A DNA stretch of 14,858 nt, from NCBI GenBank assembly GCA_002403785.1, contig DHIM01000201.1:1-14858 (forward strand), in the 5' to 3' direction. The notes beneath the pieces are model-generated. The model worked only from the letters and a program-made list of their open reading frames with translations. It was not told the DNA's origin and searched no databases. Every line of letters begins with the position of its first letter. Within the stretch, counting starts at the first letter, position 1. The stretch is from Clostridium sp. UBA4746. Lineage in GTDB: Bacteria; Bacillota; Clostridia; Clostridiales; Clostridiaceae. The position numbers and the translations under genes were made by a program. Shown here piece by piece: positions 7,649 to 14,858 of this stretch.

Positions 7649-7709
7649 TGTCTAATAGATTTAGTGATGTATAATCTATTAAATATCACCGTTTTCTTCG
7701 AAAATTAGG

Positions 7710-9053
7710 TTAAGAGTTCGTTGTCATTTTTATTAAAGTCTTACTCTTCCATTTTCCTTTTTTGAACCGGATACAATAAAGTGAACCACGAACCACCCAA
7801 TCGATAATCATACCTATCCATACTCCTATGAGTCCAAACTTTAATACAACTCCTAGTAGATAACCTAGTGTAATTCTAAAAAGCCACATTCCTATAATTG
7901 AAGTTATCAGTGTATATTTTACATCTCCTGCACCTTTTAGTCCTGCTGGTAGCACAAAGGATATAGACCATAAGGGAATACAGGCAGAATTTACTATAAG
8001 GACAGCGGAAGCTAAGTGAATTATTTCTTTATTAGTAGTAAATAGTGATGTTACTTTTCCGGCAAAGGGTATAAATATTAAGGCTATCGCAATTAAAGCA
8101 ATAGTTGAAAGCTTTGTAATATAAGAAAGTGCACTCTCAGCCTTTTTGCGTTCCCCTCTTCCCATATGCTTTCCAACAAGAGCGGTTGCCGCAATACATA
8201 AAGAATTTCCTGGTACATTAAGCATAGTAGCAACGGAGCTAGCAATTGCGTTCGATGCAATTGCTATAGTTCCCATATCCACTATATAAATTTGAGTAAT
8301 TAACTTTCCACCATTAAAAAGCAAGGATTCTATACTTGCAGGGATTCCAATTCCAAATATAAGTTTTAATAATGACTTATTAAATTTGAATTTTTTTATA
8401 TTTTTAAGTTTTAAAATCTTTGAACCTCTTAGAAGAACTATTAAGATAATAATGCCACCGCTAATCCTGGCAACGGCGATCCCAAGTGCTGCTCCCATTA
8501 TTCCCATGTGTAGAATATTTATAAAAGTGTATGTTAAGCAAACATTTATAATATTCATAAAAATACTAATTTTCATAGGTGTTTTTGTATCACCGGCTCC
8601 ACGCAGGAGTCCATTAGCAATTAAATCAATAGTTATTAATGGATAAGTAAGTAAAGTTATTCCTAAATATGTATGCGCGTTACTTATTACTTCAGGATCA
8701 GCTGATCCAAATAATATCGCAATTAAAGGACCTTGGAATATAAACATTATAATGGTTACTAAAAAAGTAATTATAAGTCCTGAAAAGAGCGCCTGTTGCA
8801 TAGCAGCATTAGCCTTTTTTATATTTCCTTGCCCAACAAATTGAGCTACAACAACCATACCCCCTATTGCAAGGGCAGAAAAGAATGCGATAAATATATT
8901 ATTTACAGAGTCCACCATTCCAATTGCAGAAACTGCTTCTTTTCCTATATGTCCAGCCATCATAGTATTTATCATACCTAAAGATATAACAAATAATTGT
9001 TCTGTTATTATTGGAAATGCTAAATTAAATACATCTTTCCGTATCCATTTCAC
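7710..9053 (-). CDS. MATE-family multidrug/sodium antiporter
   Basis: A 447-residue integral membrane protein with about 12 hydrophobic segments, the usual size and number for the MATE (NorM/DinF) family of Na+ or H+ driven exporters of cationic drugs. Family marks include P14 and E18 in the first helix, MMAGHIG (31-37), AQFVGQGN (70-77), GLLRGAGDTKTP and, in the second half, GLKGAGDVKYT at the equivalent position, reflecting the internal duplication. The start codon is GTG at 9053; AGAGG (9062-9066) lies eight bases upstream. The EamA transporter gene ends 61 bp upstream on the same strand, and that gap has TATAAT-like sequence but no clear terminator, so the two may be cotranscribed or separately promoted. 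The substrate is unknown. Confidence 0.92.
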   Translation of the reverse strand: MKWIRKDVFNLAFPIITEQLFVISLGMINTMMAGHIGKEAVSAIGMVDSVNNIFIAFFSALAIGGMVVVAQFVGQGNIKKANAAMQQALFSGLIITFLVTIIMFIFQGPLIAILFGSADPEVISNAHTYLGITLLTYPLITIDLIANGLLRGAGDTKTPMKISIFMNIINVCLTYTFINILHMGIMGAALGIAVARISGGIIILIVLLRGSKILKLKNIKKFKFNKSLLKLIFGIGIPASIESLLFNGGKLITQIYIVDMGTIAIASNAIASSVATMLNVPGNSLCIAATALVGKHMGRGERKKAESALSYITKLSTIALIAIALIFIPFAGKVTSLFTTNKEIIHLASAVLIVNSACIPLWSISFVLPAGLKGAGDVKYTLITSIIGMWLFRITLGYLLGVVLKFGLIGVWIGMIIDWVVRGSLYCIRFKKGKWKSKTLIKMTTNS

Positions 9054-9114
9054 GTAGGTCGCCTCTTATCTAGTTTAAATTGTATATATATTATAACATT
9101 ATAATTATTCTAAT

Positions 9115-10029
9115 TCATTTATTCATCGTTTTTCTATCTGTTGCTAATTTCTTTGTTTTTAAAAAGTTCCATTTAGTTTCTGTTGTTATAATTGCAATAA
9201 ATATAGTTAAACATCCTAAAATCATCTTAGATGTAAATACTTCATGTAATATTGTAACAGAAAAAATAGAACCGAATACCGATTCTAGACATAAAATAAT
9301 AGCAGCATGGGTAGAGGTAGTATATTTTTGCGCTACATTTTGTATAATAAACGCAATCATTGTACTAAAGATTGCTATATAACAAATTGAAAATATTGTA
9401 TCTGAATTTAATGAATGCGGTATTGGTTCATAGATTAAAGCAACTATAATTGAAAATACTGCAGCAGCGCCTAACTGTATTATTACAAGTAATATAGCAT
9501 CTACTTTTTTTATGAAAAATTCAACAGAAACTATATGAGCTGCGAAAAATACGGAACATGACAGGGTTAAACCGTCACCTAATCCGATATGTAAACCACC
9601 ATCTAAGGTTAACATCCCAATTCCAATAAAACACATAAAAGCTGCTATTAATGAGAATGCATCCGGTTTTTTCTTGCTAATTACCCAATAAAGAAAGGGA
9701 ACAATAACTACATTAGATCCAGTAAGGAATGCATTTTTACCAGCAGTCGTATATTTCATACCAACAGTTTGAAATGCAAAGCCTAAAAATAGGAGAAGTC
9801 CAACCACTGATCCAACCTGTAATTCATACTTAGTAACATGTTTAATCTTTTTTCTGAAAACAAATAGCATAATTATTACAGAAATACCAAACCGCATTGC
9901 CATTATATAAAAAGGAGAAAGACTATCTAAAGCATCTTTTACAGCTATAAAACCGCCGCCCCAAACAACTGCCACTAGTAGCAAAGATATATCAGCGAGT
10001 ATACTCTTTTTTTTGCTGATATTTAACAT
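9115..10029 (-). CDS. EamA/DMT-superfamily permease
   Basis: A 304-residue membrane protein with about ten hydrophobic helices in two EamA repeats, the drug/metabolite transporter plan. The first repeat opens with VVWGGGFIAVKDAL and FYIMAMRF, the second contains the end motif TTSTHAAIILCLESVFGSI and a helix ending in a Lys-rich tail. Such proteins export or import amino acids, nucleosides or other metabolites; nothing here fixes the substrate. A GTG at 10038 is in frame nine bases earlier, but the ribosome binding site AAGGAAGTGAT (10034-10044) would overlap it, while ATG at 10029 is spaced nine bases from AAGGAA, so ATG is chosen. The gene is divergent from the cysteine desulfurase operon. 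Confidence 0.9.
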   Translation of the reverse strand: MLNISKKKSILADISLLLVAVVWGGGFIAVKDALDSLSPFYIMAMRFGISVIIMLFVFRKKIKHVTKYELQVGSVVGLLLFLGFAFQTVGMKYTTAGKNAFLTGSNVVIVPFLYWVISKKKPDAFSLIAAFMCFIGIGMLTLDGGLHIGLGDGLTLSCSVFFAAHIVSVEFFIKKVDAILLVIIQLGAAAVFSIIVALIYEPIPHSLNSDTIFSICYIAIFSTMIAFIIQNVAQKYTTSTHAAIILCLESVFGSIFSVTILHEVFTSKMILGCLTIFIAIITTETKWNFLKTKKLATDRKTMNK

Positions 10030-10038
10030 GGTTATCAC

Positions 10039-10261
10039 TTCCTTAAAACAAATTTATAATTTATGTAAGATTACTTAAGTCATCAAAATAAATGTTGCAA
10101 TATTTATTTTACCATAGAAATAATTATTAACCTAAAATAGTCATGAACATTTTTATATCGTTATCTAAGTTTGATATGCCTCATATTCAAAAGTTATCTA
10201 TTAAAATCTCCATAATTTAGTACTTGTAAAAGAAAGCAGCATATACTTTCTTTTATATCCA
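10039..10261. other. Intergenic region between divergent EamA and desulfurase genes
   Basis: AT-rich, with no supported gene. It contains a 10-bp perfect inverted repeat TAAAAGAAAG (10227-10236) and CTTTCTTTTA (10246-10255) with a nine-base loop, just before the desulfurase promoter. It could be a weak terminator or insulator, or a protein-binding site. A convincing promoter for the minus-strand EamA gene was not identified. Confidence 0.5.
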
Positions 10262-10290
10262 TTGACATTGATAATTAACATATTTATAAT
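10262..10290 (+). promoter_or_regulatory. Perfect consensus sigma-A promoter of the desulfurase-thiI operon
   Basis: TTGACA (10262-10267), exactly 17 bp, then TATAAT (10285-10290). The predicted start is near 10297, giving a leader of about 70 bases before the ATG at 10366. No riboswitch or operator palindrome was seen in that leader, suggesting strong constitutive transcription. Confidence 0.85.
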
Positions 10291-10365
10291 TGAAGAAAAC
10301 AGAGTGAAATACTAAGAATTAATGAAAGCATCTAGTGGATTATATAAGAGGAGAGAGATAAACAT

Positions 10366-11508
10366 ATGGAAATATATTTAGATAACAGCGCAACTACCAT
10401 GCCTTATGATGAAGTTATTGAGGGTGTATGTAATACTATGAAAAATTATTATGGTAATCCATCTTCAGCTCATAGCTTAGGGTTTAAGGCAGAGCAAAAA
10501 CTTAGAGAGACAAGGTTAAGTATTGCTAAAAGCATAAATGCTAGTAGTGAGGAAATAATATTTACATCAGGAGGTAGTGAAAGTAATAATTTTCTTATAA
10601 AGGGGTTCGCTAAAATCTCTTCAAATATAATTACTTCAAAAATAGAGCATCCAAGTGTATTAAACACTTTTAAGTCGCTCGAAGAATCCGGAATAAAAGC
10701 TACTTATATTGATGTAGACGAGAATGGTAGGATTGACGTAGAAGCTCTTATAGACGGTATAGATAAAGACACTCAAATTGTTAGTGTAATGCACGTTAAC
10801 AATGAAATAGGGGTAGTGCAGGACATTGAGCTTATAGGAAAATCAATTAAAGAAAAAAGTAGTAGGGTTAAATTTCACGTAGATGCAGTGCAAAGCTATG
10901 GGAAGATTCCCATAGATGTACAAAAGTGTAATATCGATTTATTATCAACTAGTGCCCATAAAATCCATGGACCACGTGGAGTTGGATTTGCATATATGAG
11001 GAAGGGACTTATACCAAAAAGCTTAATAAATGGTGGAGGTCAGGAAAGAAATCTAAGATCTGGTACAGAAAATCTTGCAGGTATAGTAGGATTTGGGACA
11101 GCGTCTGAGATTATATGTAAAAATATGCATGAGAATTTCAATAAAGTTTTAGAGGTAAAGAAATATTTCATAAGGGAATTGTCTAAGGTTAATGATGTTA
11201 TAATAAATAGTCAATTAGATGCTAATTTTACTCCTTATATTTTAAGTGTTTCTTTCATTGGAGTAAAAGGTGAAGTGCTTCTTCATGCCTTAGAGCAAAA
11301 GGGAATATATGTGTCTACTGGCTCTGCATGTTCATCTAAAAGTCATAAAAGTAGTGAAATATTGAAATCACTTGGTAGAACTCCAGAGCAGCAAGGGGGA
11401 ACCATAAGGTTTAGTTTTTCTGAATACAATAATGAAGATGAAGTAGACTATGTTATAATCGAATTAAATAAATCACTAAAATTTTTAAGAAAACTTAACA
11501 AAAGATGA
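10366..11508 (+). CDS. NifS/IscS-type cysteine desulfurase
   Basis: Pyridoxal-phosphate enzyme that takes sulfur from L-cysteine to form an enzyme persulfide and alanine. The 380-residue protein starts with the family signature IYLDNSATT and has IEHPSV with the cofactor-stacking H95, the Schiff-base lysine K199 in SAHKIHGPRG, RSGTENLAG (231-239) and the persulfide cysteine C322 in TGSACSS. The short direct active-site loop and sequence favour class I (NifS/IscS), not SufS. A binding site AGAGGAGAG lies at 10347-10355. thiI starts 38 bp after its stop, and no IscU, IscR or other Fe-S assembly gene follows, so this enzyme is most likely the dedicated sulfur donor for ThiI, like the NifZ-ThiI pair of B. 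subtilis, though it could also serve other acceptors. Confidence 0.94.
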   Translation: MEIYLDNSATTMPYDEVIEGVCNTMKNYYGNPSSAHSLGFKAEQKLRETRLSIAKSINASSEEIIFTSGGSESNNFLIKGFAKISSNIITSKIEHPSVLNTFKSLEESGIKATYIDVDENGRIDVEALIDGIDKDTQIVSVMHVNNEIGVVQDIELIGKSIKEKSSRVKFHVDAVQSYGKIPIDVQKCNIDLLSTSAHKIHGPRGVGFAYMRKGLIPKSLINGGGQERNLRSGTENLAGIVGFGTASEIICKNMHENFNKVLEVKKYFIRELSKVNDVIINSQLDANFTPYILSVSFIGVKGEVLLHALEQKGIYVSTGSACSSKSHKSSEILKSLGRTPEQQGGTIRFSFSEYNNEDEVDYVIIELNKSLKFLRKLNKR

Positions 11509-11546
11509 TTGGTAAGTTTTTATAAGAAGCAGAGGAGTGTCAAAAG

Positions 11547-12689
11547 ATGAGAAAAGTAATACTTGTAAAATTTGCCCCGGAGATATTTTTAAAAGGTCTC
11601 AACAGAGGTAAATTTGAAAAAAAACTTAAAGACAATATAAAAAATGTAATTAAAGACGTAAATTACGAATTTGTTGAAGACCAAGGACGATGGTTTATAT
11701 ACTCAGAGCAATTGGAACAAATAATTGAAAAGGTCAAGAATGTATTTGGAGTTATGGAAGTATGTGTTGTTACACAGGTTGAAGCCTCATTGGACAATAT
11801 TGTAAAGCAAGCACTACTAGAGCTACAAGATACTTCAGCTAAAACTTTTAAAGTAGAAACTAACAGAGCAAATAAAAATTTTAGCCCAGGGTCTATGGAA
11901 GTAAGTAGAAAAGCGGGGTCTTATATATTACAAAATGATAAAGAGGTAAGTGTAGATGTTCACAATCCAGAGTGCACAATAAATGTTGAAATAAGAAATA
12001 TGGCATATATATATGCTAAAAGAATAAAGGCAGTAGGTGGTCTGCCTTATGGCATGAATGGTAGTACTATGCTTATGTTATCAGGAGGTATAGATTCTCC
12101 CGTAGCAGGTTATATGATGGCAAGACGTGGGGTAGAACTTAATGCAGTTTATTATCATAGCCATCCATATACTAGCGAGAGAGCAAAGGATAAGGTAAAG
12201 CAATTAACTAATATTTTAAAAGAATACACTGGAAAATTAACACTGTACGTAGTACCATTCACTGAAATTCAAATGCAAATTATAGAAAAATGCAGAGAAG
12301 ATGAATTAACAATAATAATGAGAAGATTTATGATGAGACTTGCTTGTTCACTTGCAGAAAAATATGGTGTAAATTCAGTAACAACTGGAGAAAGCATAGG
12401 GCAAGTAGCGAGTCAAACTATGGAAGGGCTTGTAGTAAGTGATGATGTTTCCGATAGACCAGTGTTTAGACCACTGATTGCTATGGATAAAGTAGATATT
12501 ATAGATGTTTCAAGGAAAATAGAAACTTATGAAACCTCTATATTACCTTATGAGGATTGTTGTACAATTTTTGTTCCTAAACATCCAAAAACAAAGCCAA
12601 GACTAATTGAGATAATTAAGTCTGAATCGGTTTTAGATATTGATAAACTAGTTGAGAAGGCTATAACCAACATGGAAATTTATAAATAA
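11547..12689 (+). CDS. thiI: tRNA 4-thiouridine synthase ThiI
   Basis: Transfers sulfur from the desulfurase persulfide to uridine 8 of tRNA, after adenylation of the base; in many bacteria it also serves thiazole synthesis for thiamine. The 380-residue protein has the N-terminal ferredoxin-like plus THUMP region (about 1-165, including VKFAPEIFLKG and VDVHNPECTINVEIR) and the PP-loop ATPase domain with SGGIDSPVAG (179-188), TTGESIGQVASQT (279-291) and RPLIAMDK. A Cys pair lies at 338-339 in PYEDCCTIF. There is no C-terminal rhodanese domain, the normal Firmicute form, so the persulfide relay must use the PP-loop domain cysteines. The start has GAGGAG (11532-11537) nine bases upstream. Cotranscribed with the desulfurase; no terminator directly follows, so transcription may run into the EAL relic. 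Confidence 0.96.
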   Translation: MRKVILVKFAPEIFLKGLNRGKFEKKLKDNIKNVIKDVNYEFVEDQGRWFIYSEQLEQIIEKVKNVFGVMEVCVVTQVEASLDNIVKQALLELQDTSAKTFKVETNRANKNFSPGSMEVSRKAGSYILQNDKEVSVDVHNPECTINVEIRNMAYIYAKRIKAVGGLPYGMNGSTMLMLSGGIDSPVAGYMMARRGVELNAVYYHSHPYTSERAKDKVKQLTNILKEYTGKLTLYVVPFTEIQMQIIEKCREDELTIIMRRFMMRLACSLAEKYGVNSVTTGESIGQVASQTMEGLVVSDDVSDRPVFRPLIAMDKVDIIDVSRKIETYETSILPYEDCCTIFVPKHPKTKPRLIEIIKSESVLDIDKLVEKAITNMEIYK

Positions 12690-12927
12690 ATATGTAACTA
12701 TGGAAAATATTGTGAATGGTATAGAAAATATTGAAATTATAAAAGCTATAATAGCAATGGCAGTTAGCTTAAATATAAAGGGTGTAGTAGAAGGAGTTGA
12801 AGATATAAAGCAATTTATTATTCTAAAAAGATTAAGAAGTTATGCAATTCAATGATATCTAGTTAACAAACCATTACCAGTCTCGGAGATAAAAGGGTTA
12901 ATAGAAAAAGAGATAGATTTGCCATAA
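12688..12927 (+). pseudogene. EAL-domain (c-di-GMP phosphodiesterase) C-terminal relic with nonsense codon
   Basis: One frame starting right after the thiI stop reads the last third of an EAL domain: IIKAIIAMAVSLNIKG, VVEGVED (the family VAEGVET motif), LRSYAIQ, then TGA at 12853-12855, then YLVNKPLPVSEIKGLIEK and a final stop at 12925-12927. Intact EAL proteins have a Gly codon between Gln and Tyr in this position (QGY...KPLP), so a single GGA to TGA change explains the stop. The catalytic E-A-L motif and all other upstream parts are absent; the frame joins directly to the end of thiI. It is a dead fragment, but the sequence after the stop is still well conserved, so decay is fairly recent. 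Confidence 0.75.
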
Positions 12928-13016
12928 AAATAAATTAGCATACTGAAATTTAGCATATATATTAAAAACATCGAAAACATCGAAAAGACAGAAAAAATGT
13001 TGAAAAAAGTAATAAT
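12928..13016. other. AT-rich spacer with short direct repeats
   Basis: No gene seen. TTAGCATA occurs twice (about 12945 and 12961 minus a few bases), and AACATCGAA is repeated in tandem near 12967-12984. The copies are too few and too short for a regulatory array or CRISPR. Confidence 0.4.
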
Positions 13017-13067
13017 AAGTGATAGAATGTACATAATGTGTATGTATATACTATCACTTTATTTTGG
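13017..13067 (+). terminator. Imperfect hairpin with U-rich tail, possible terminator of the thiI transcript
   Basis: The left arm 13017-13035 (AAGTGATAG, then AATGTACATA) pairs with 13041-13059 over 19 positions with one mismatch and one G-U pair, around the loop ATGTG. TTTATTTT follows. This is the first substantial hairpin after thiI on the + strand, so it plausibly ends that transcript. The AT-rich stem is weaker than the other terminators in the window; an operator role for the ptsG promoter is the alternative. Confidence 0.45.
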
Positions 13068-13115
13068 ATGCGAATTTATATGTAAAAGTTTACAAAAAAC
13101 TAATTTAATAATTAA

Positions 13116-13150
13116 TTTGCGTGTTACTGAAACAATCAGGCATGAGCAAA
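13116..13150 (+). promoter_or_regulatory. RAT element (GlcT-type ribonucleic antiterminator) in the ptsG leader
   Basis: The segment contains GTGTTACTG, six bases, CAGGCATGAG, which fits the RAT pattern bound by BglG/SacY/GlcT antiterminators and resembles the B. subtilis ptsG RAT as I remember it. It can fold as TTTGC/GCAAA (13116-13120 with 13146-13150), then GTG/CAT, an internal loop, and CTGA/TCAG around a five-base loop. Its 3' arm overlaps the 5' arm of the following terminator, so the two structures exclude each other. The antiterminator gene itself is not in this window. Confidence 0.8.
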
Positions 13151-13220
13151 AGTCATTACAGTATAATAGCAATACTTAGGTGTAGCTATTGGAATGACTT
13201 CGCTTATGTCTTTTATTTTT
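13145..13220 (+). terminator. Conditional leader terminator of ptsG
   Basis: Nested stem: AGC (13145-13147) with GCT (13202-13204), AAGTCATT (13150-13157) with AATGACTT (13193-13200), and AATAGC (13165-13170) with GCTATT (13185-13190), leaving a 14-base loop. TTTTATTTTT follows at 13211-13220. The first bases are shared with the RAT 3' arm, so bound antiterminator protein should prevent this hairpin. Confidence 0.75.
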
Positions 13221-13252
13221 GTTAACATGTCACAAGAGAGAGGGGAATACAA

Positions 13253-14788
13253 ATGAAAAAAGCTTTTGGTGTTTTACAAAAGGTAGGAAAAGCTTTAATG
13301 TTACCAGTAGCACTATTACCGGCTGCGGGATTATTACTTGCGTTTGGTAACATGTTTCAAAGTCCACAGTTTTTAGCAAGCGCTCCAATGTTTAATGCTC
13401 ATTGGATTCAATTAGTAGCCCGAATTATGGAGCAGTCTGGCGGCATTATTTTTAGTAACCTTGCACTATTATTTGCAGTAGGGGTTGCAGTAGGGCTAGC
13501 TGATGGCGAAGGAGTTGCAGGACTTGCAGCAATAGTTGGATTCTTAATAATGAACCAAACTTTGGGGATTGTTGCTGGAGTTACAACTGATTTATTAGTA
13601 GGAACAGCACATCCAGAGTTTACAAGTGTATTAGGTATTCCAACACTTCAATCAGGAGTATTTGGCGGTATCATAATGGGTATCGTAGCAGCACAATTAT
13701 ATAAGAAATTTTACAACATTGAATTACCTTCTTACTTGGGATTCTTTTCAGGTAAGAGATTTGTACCTATCGTTACAGCGGTATGTGCAATTGGAATAGG
13801 TATTGCAATGAGTTTTGTATGGCCTCCAATTCAACATGGTTTAAATGTTTTTTCGAAAAGTATGATAGATGCGAACCCAACATTAGCAGCTTTCATATTT
13901 GGAGTTATAGAAAGGGCATTAATTCCATTTGGATTACACCATATTTTCTATAACCCATTTTGGTATCAGTTTGGTGAGTATATAAATAAAGCTGGTCAAG
14001 TAATAAATGGAGATCAACTTATATTTATGGCTCAGTATAAAGACGGTGTACCATTTACAGCAGGAACATTTATGACCGGTAGATTTCCATTTATGATGTT
14101 TGGGCTTCCAGCTGCAGCACTTGCAATTATTCATGAAGCAAGACCAGAAAAGAAGGTGCTAGTGGCTGGTATTATGGGATCTGCAGCTTTAACTTCTTTC
14201 TTAACAGGTATTACAGAACCGATTGAATTTTCATTCTTATTTATAGCACCAGTATTATATGGAATTCATTGTGTATTCGCAGGTTTATCATATATGACAA
14301 TGCAACTTTTAAATGTTAAAATAGGAATGACTTTTTCAGGGGGTCTTATAGATTATATTTTATTTGGAGTAATTCCAAATAGAACAGCTTGGTGGTTAGT
14401 AATCCCTGTAGGATTAGTATTTGCAGTTCTTTATTATTTTGGTTTCCGTTTTGCTATAAGAAAATGGAATCTAAAAACTCCCGGTCGTGAAGTTGACGAA
14501 GAGGAAGATAAAAGTAATGCACAAACAAATCTCAGTGTTCAAGAACATGCAATAGCAGTATTAGCAGCACTAGGTGGGAAAGAAAATATTACAAACCTTG
14601 ATGCTTGCATTACTCGTTTACGTGTAAGTGTTAAGGATGCTAAGAATGTGAATAAAGCAGAACTTAAGAAATTAGGAGCCGCTGGTGTGCTTGAAGTTGG
14701 TGACAGTATTCAAGCAATATTCGGAACAAGGGCAGAACATATAAAGACAGAAATTAAAGAAGTTATAGCAAAGGGTTTAGATAAATAA
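13253..14788 (+). CDS. ptsG: PTS glucose-type transporter, EIICB
   Basis: Membrane sugar permease that phosphorylates its substrate on entry, most likely glucose. In the 511-residue protein, residues 1-400 are EIIC, with KALMLPVALLPAAGLLLAFGN, LIMNQTLG, GLHHIFYNPFWYQFG (227-241), FMTGRFPFMMFGLPAA and TGITEPIEFSFLF (318-330). A linker at about 408-428 leads to EIIB (430-508) with the phosphorylated C452 in LDACITRLRV. HHIFY-PFWY, the MAQ-KDG-TAGTFMTG stretch and IPNRTAWW match B. subtilis PtsG as I recall it; NagP-type GlcNAc permeases have HHVLNNIFWFQFG instead. Unlike B. subtilis PtsG there is no fused EIIA, so a separate EIIA must supply phosphate. AGGGG (13241-13245) lies seven bases before ATG. 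The RAT and terminator leader supports glucose control by a GlcT-like antiterminator. GlcNAc or mixed specificity is not excluded. Confidence 0.88.
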   Translation: MKKAFGVLQKVGKALMLPVALLPAAGLLLAFGNMFQSPQFLASAPMFNAHWIQLVARIMEQSGGIIFSNLALLFAVGVAVGLADGEGVAGLAAIVGFLIMNQTLGIVAGVTTDLLVGTAHPEFTSVLGIPTLQSGVFGGIIMGIVAAQLYKKFYNIELPSYLGFFSGKRFVPIVTAVCAIGIGIAMSFVWPPIQHGLNVFSKSMIDANPTLAAFIFGVIERALIPFGLHHIFYNPFWYQFGEYINKAGQVINGDQLIFMAQYKDGVPFTAGTFMTGRFPFMMFGLPAAALAIIHEARPEKKVLVAGIMGSAALTSFLTGITEPIEFSFLFIAPVLYGIHCVFAGLSYMTMQLLNVKIGMTFSGGLIDYILFGVIPNRTAWWLVIPVGLVFAVLYYFGFRFAIRKWNLKTPGREVDEEEDKSNAQTNLSVQEHAIAVLAALGGKENITNLDACITRLRVSVKDAKNVNKAELKKLGAAGVLEVGDSIQAIFGTRAEHIKTEIKEVIAKGLDK

Positions 14789-14811
14789 ACTTAAATTATT
14801 TATATATTTAA

Positions 14812-14858
14812 CAAATAAAATGCCTACGTAAATTTAATTTACGTAGGCATTTTATTTG
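14812..14858. terminator. Terminator after ptsG
   Basis: A 23-bp perfect inverted repeat, starting CAAATAAAATGCC at 14812 and ending in its complement at the last base, with only T14835 at the centre; the real loop would be a few central A/T bases. A/T outer stems give U runs on both strands. The repeat reaches the window edge, so it may extend further. Confidence 0.88.

Noticed and set aside
8386..8646. 86-residue + strand open frame inside the MATE gene
   Set aside because: Antisense shadow of a well-supported MATE coding region.
9080..9382. 100-residue + strand open frame
   Set aside because: It is the complement of the 3' end of the EamA gene, has no good ribosome binding site, and its hydrophobicity is explained by antisense of a membrane protein.
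10036..10038. GTG start for the EamA gene
   Set aside because: It would overlap the ribosome binding site; ATG at 10027-10029 has proper nine-base spacing.
12965..12995. Tandem AACATCGAA repeat as a CRISPR or iteron array
   Set aside because: Only two clear 9-bp copies without spacers, in AT-rich DNA next to a decayed gene.
12997..13179. 60-residue + strand open frame covering the hairpin and RAT
   Set aside because: No ribosome binding site or recognisable motif; it crosses structured regulatory RNA and ends inside the leader terminator.
13253..14788. Assigning the PTS gene as the GlcNAc transporter nagE because nag genes are nearby
   Set aside because: The HHIFY-PFWY region and C-terminal EIIC motifs fit PtsG rather than NagP, and a RAT/GlcT-type leader precedes the gene. 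The nag genes are over 6 kb away with unrelated genes between.

Overview
The window looks like a chromosomal segment of a low-GC, AT-biased Firmicute, most likely Clostridium or a close relative. The reasons are strong AGGAGG-type ribosome binding sites, A/T-ending codons, GTG and TTG starts, and family best fits (ThiI without rhodanese domain, short NagB, B. subtilis-type PtsG, CadA-type ATPase) that are all Firmicute-like. No tRNA, rRNA, CRISPR array, insertion sequence or phage gene was seen. The species call is inference from sequence character only.

Layout. 1-2290: a Zn/Cd/Pb-exporting P1B-type ATPase on the + strand, ending at a strong bidirectional hairpin. 2294-3976: murQ (MurNAc-6-P etherase) and, upstream of it on the - strand, a 5'-truncated relic of a MupG/DUF871 6-phospho-N-acetylmuramidase. 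3998-7117: a divergent GntR/UTRA regulator (NagR-like, with an operator-like palindrome over its own promoter), a previously hidden relic of a second murQ, then nagA and nagB and a bidirectional terminator. 7152-10029: three - strand genes, a two-CBS-domain protein, a MATE efflux pump and an EamA/DMT transporter. 10262-12689: a consensus sigma-A promoter driving a NifS/IscS-type cysteine desulfurase and thiI. 12688-13060: a decayed EAL-domain (c-di-GMP phosphodiesterase) fragment and a hairpin. 13116-14858: a GlcT-type antitermination leader (RAT plus overlapping terminator) and a glucose-type PTS EIICB, closed by a 23-bp inverted repeat at the window edge.

How the genes work together. murQ, nagA and nagB form a consecutive path: MurNAc-6-P to GlcNAc-6-P to GlcN-6-P to fructose-6-P, i.e. 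peptidoglycan amino-sugar recycling, probably under the NagR-like repressor. This cluster is visibly eroding: one murQ copy and the mupG gene are broken. The cysteine desulfurase and ThiI together would supply persulfide sulfur for 4-thiouridine in tRNA. The PTS gene is better matched to glucose (PtsG) than to GlcNAc (NagE/NagP), so it is probably not the transporter of the nag pathway.

No clearly novel multi-gene system is present. The most informative observations are the three gene relics (murQ, mupG, EAL), the divergent nagR operator region and the ptsG riboregulator.
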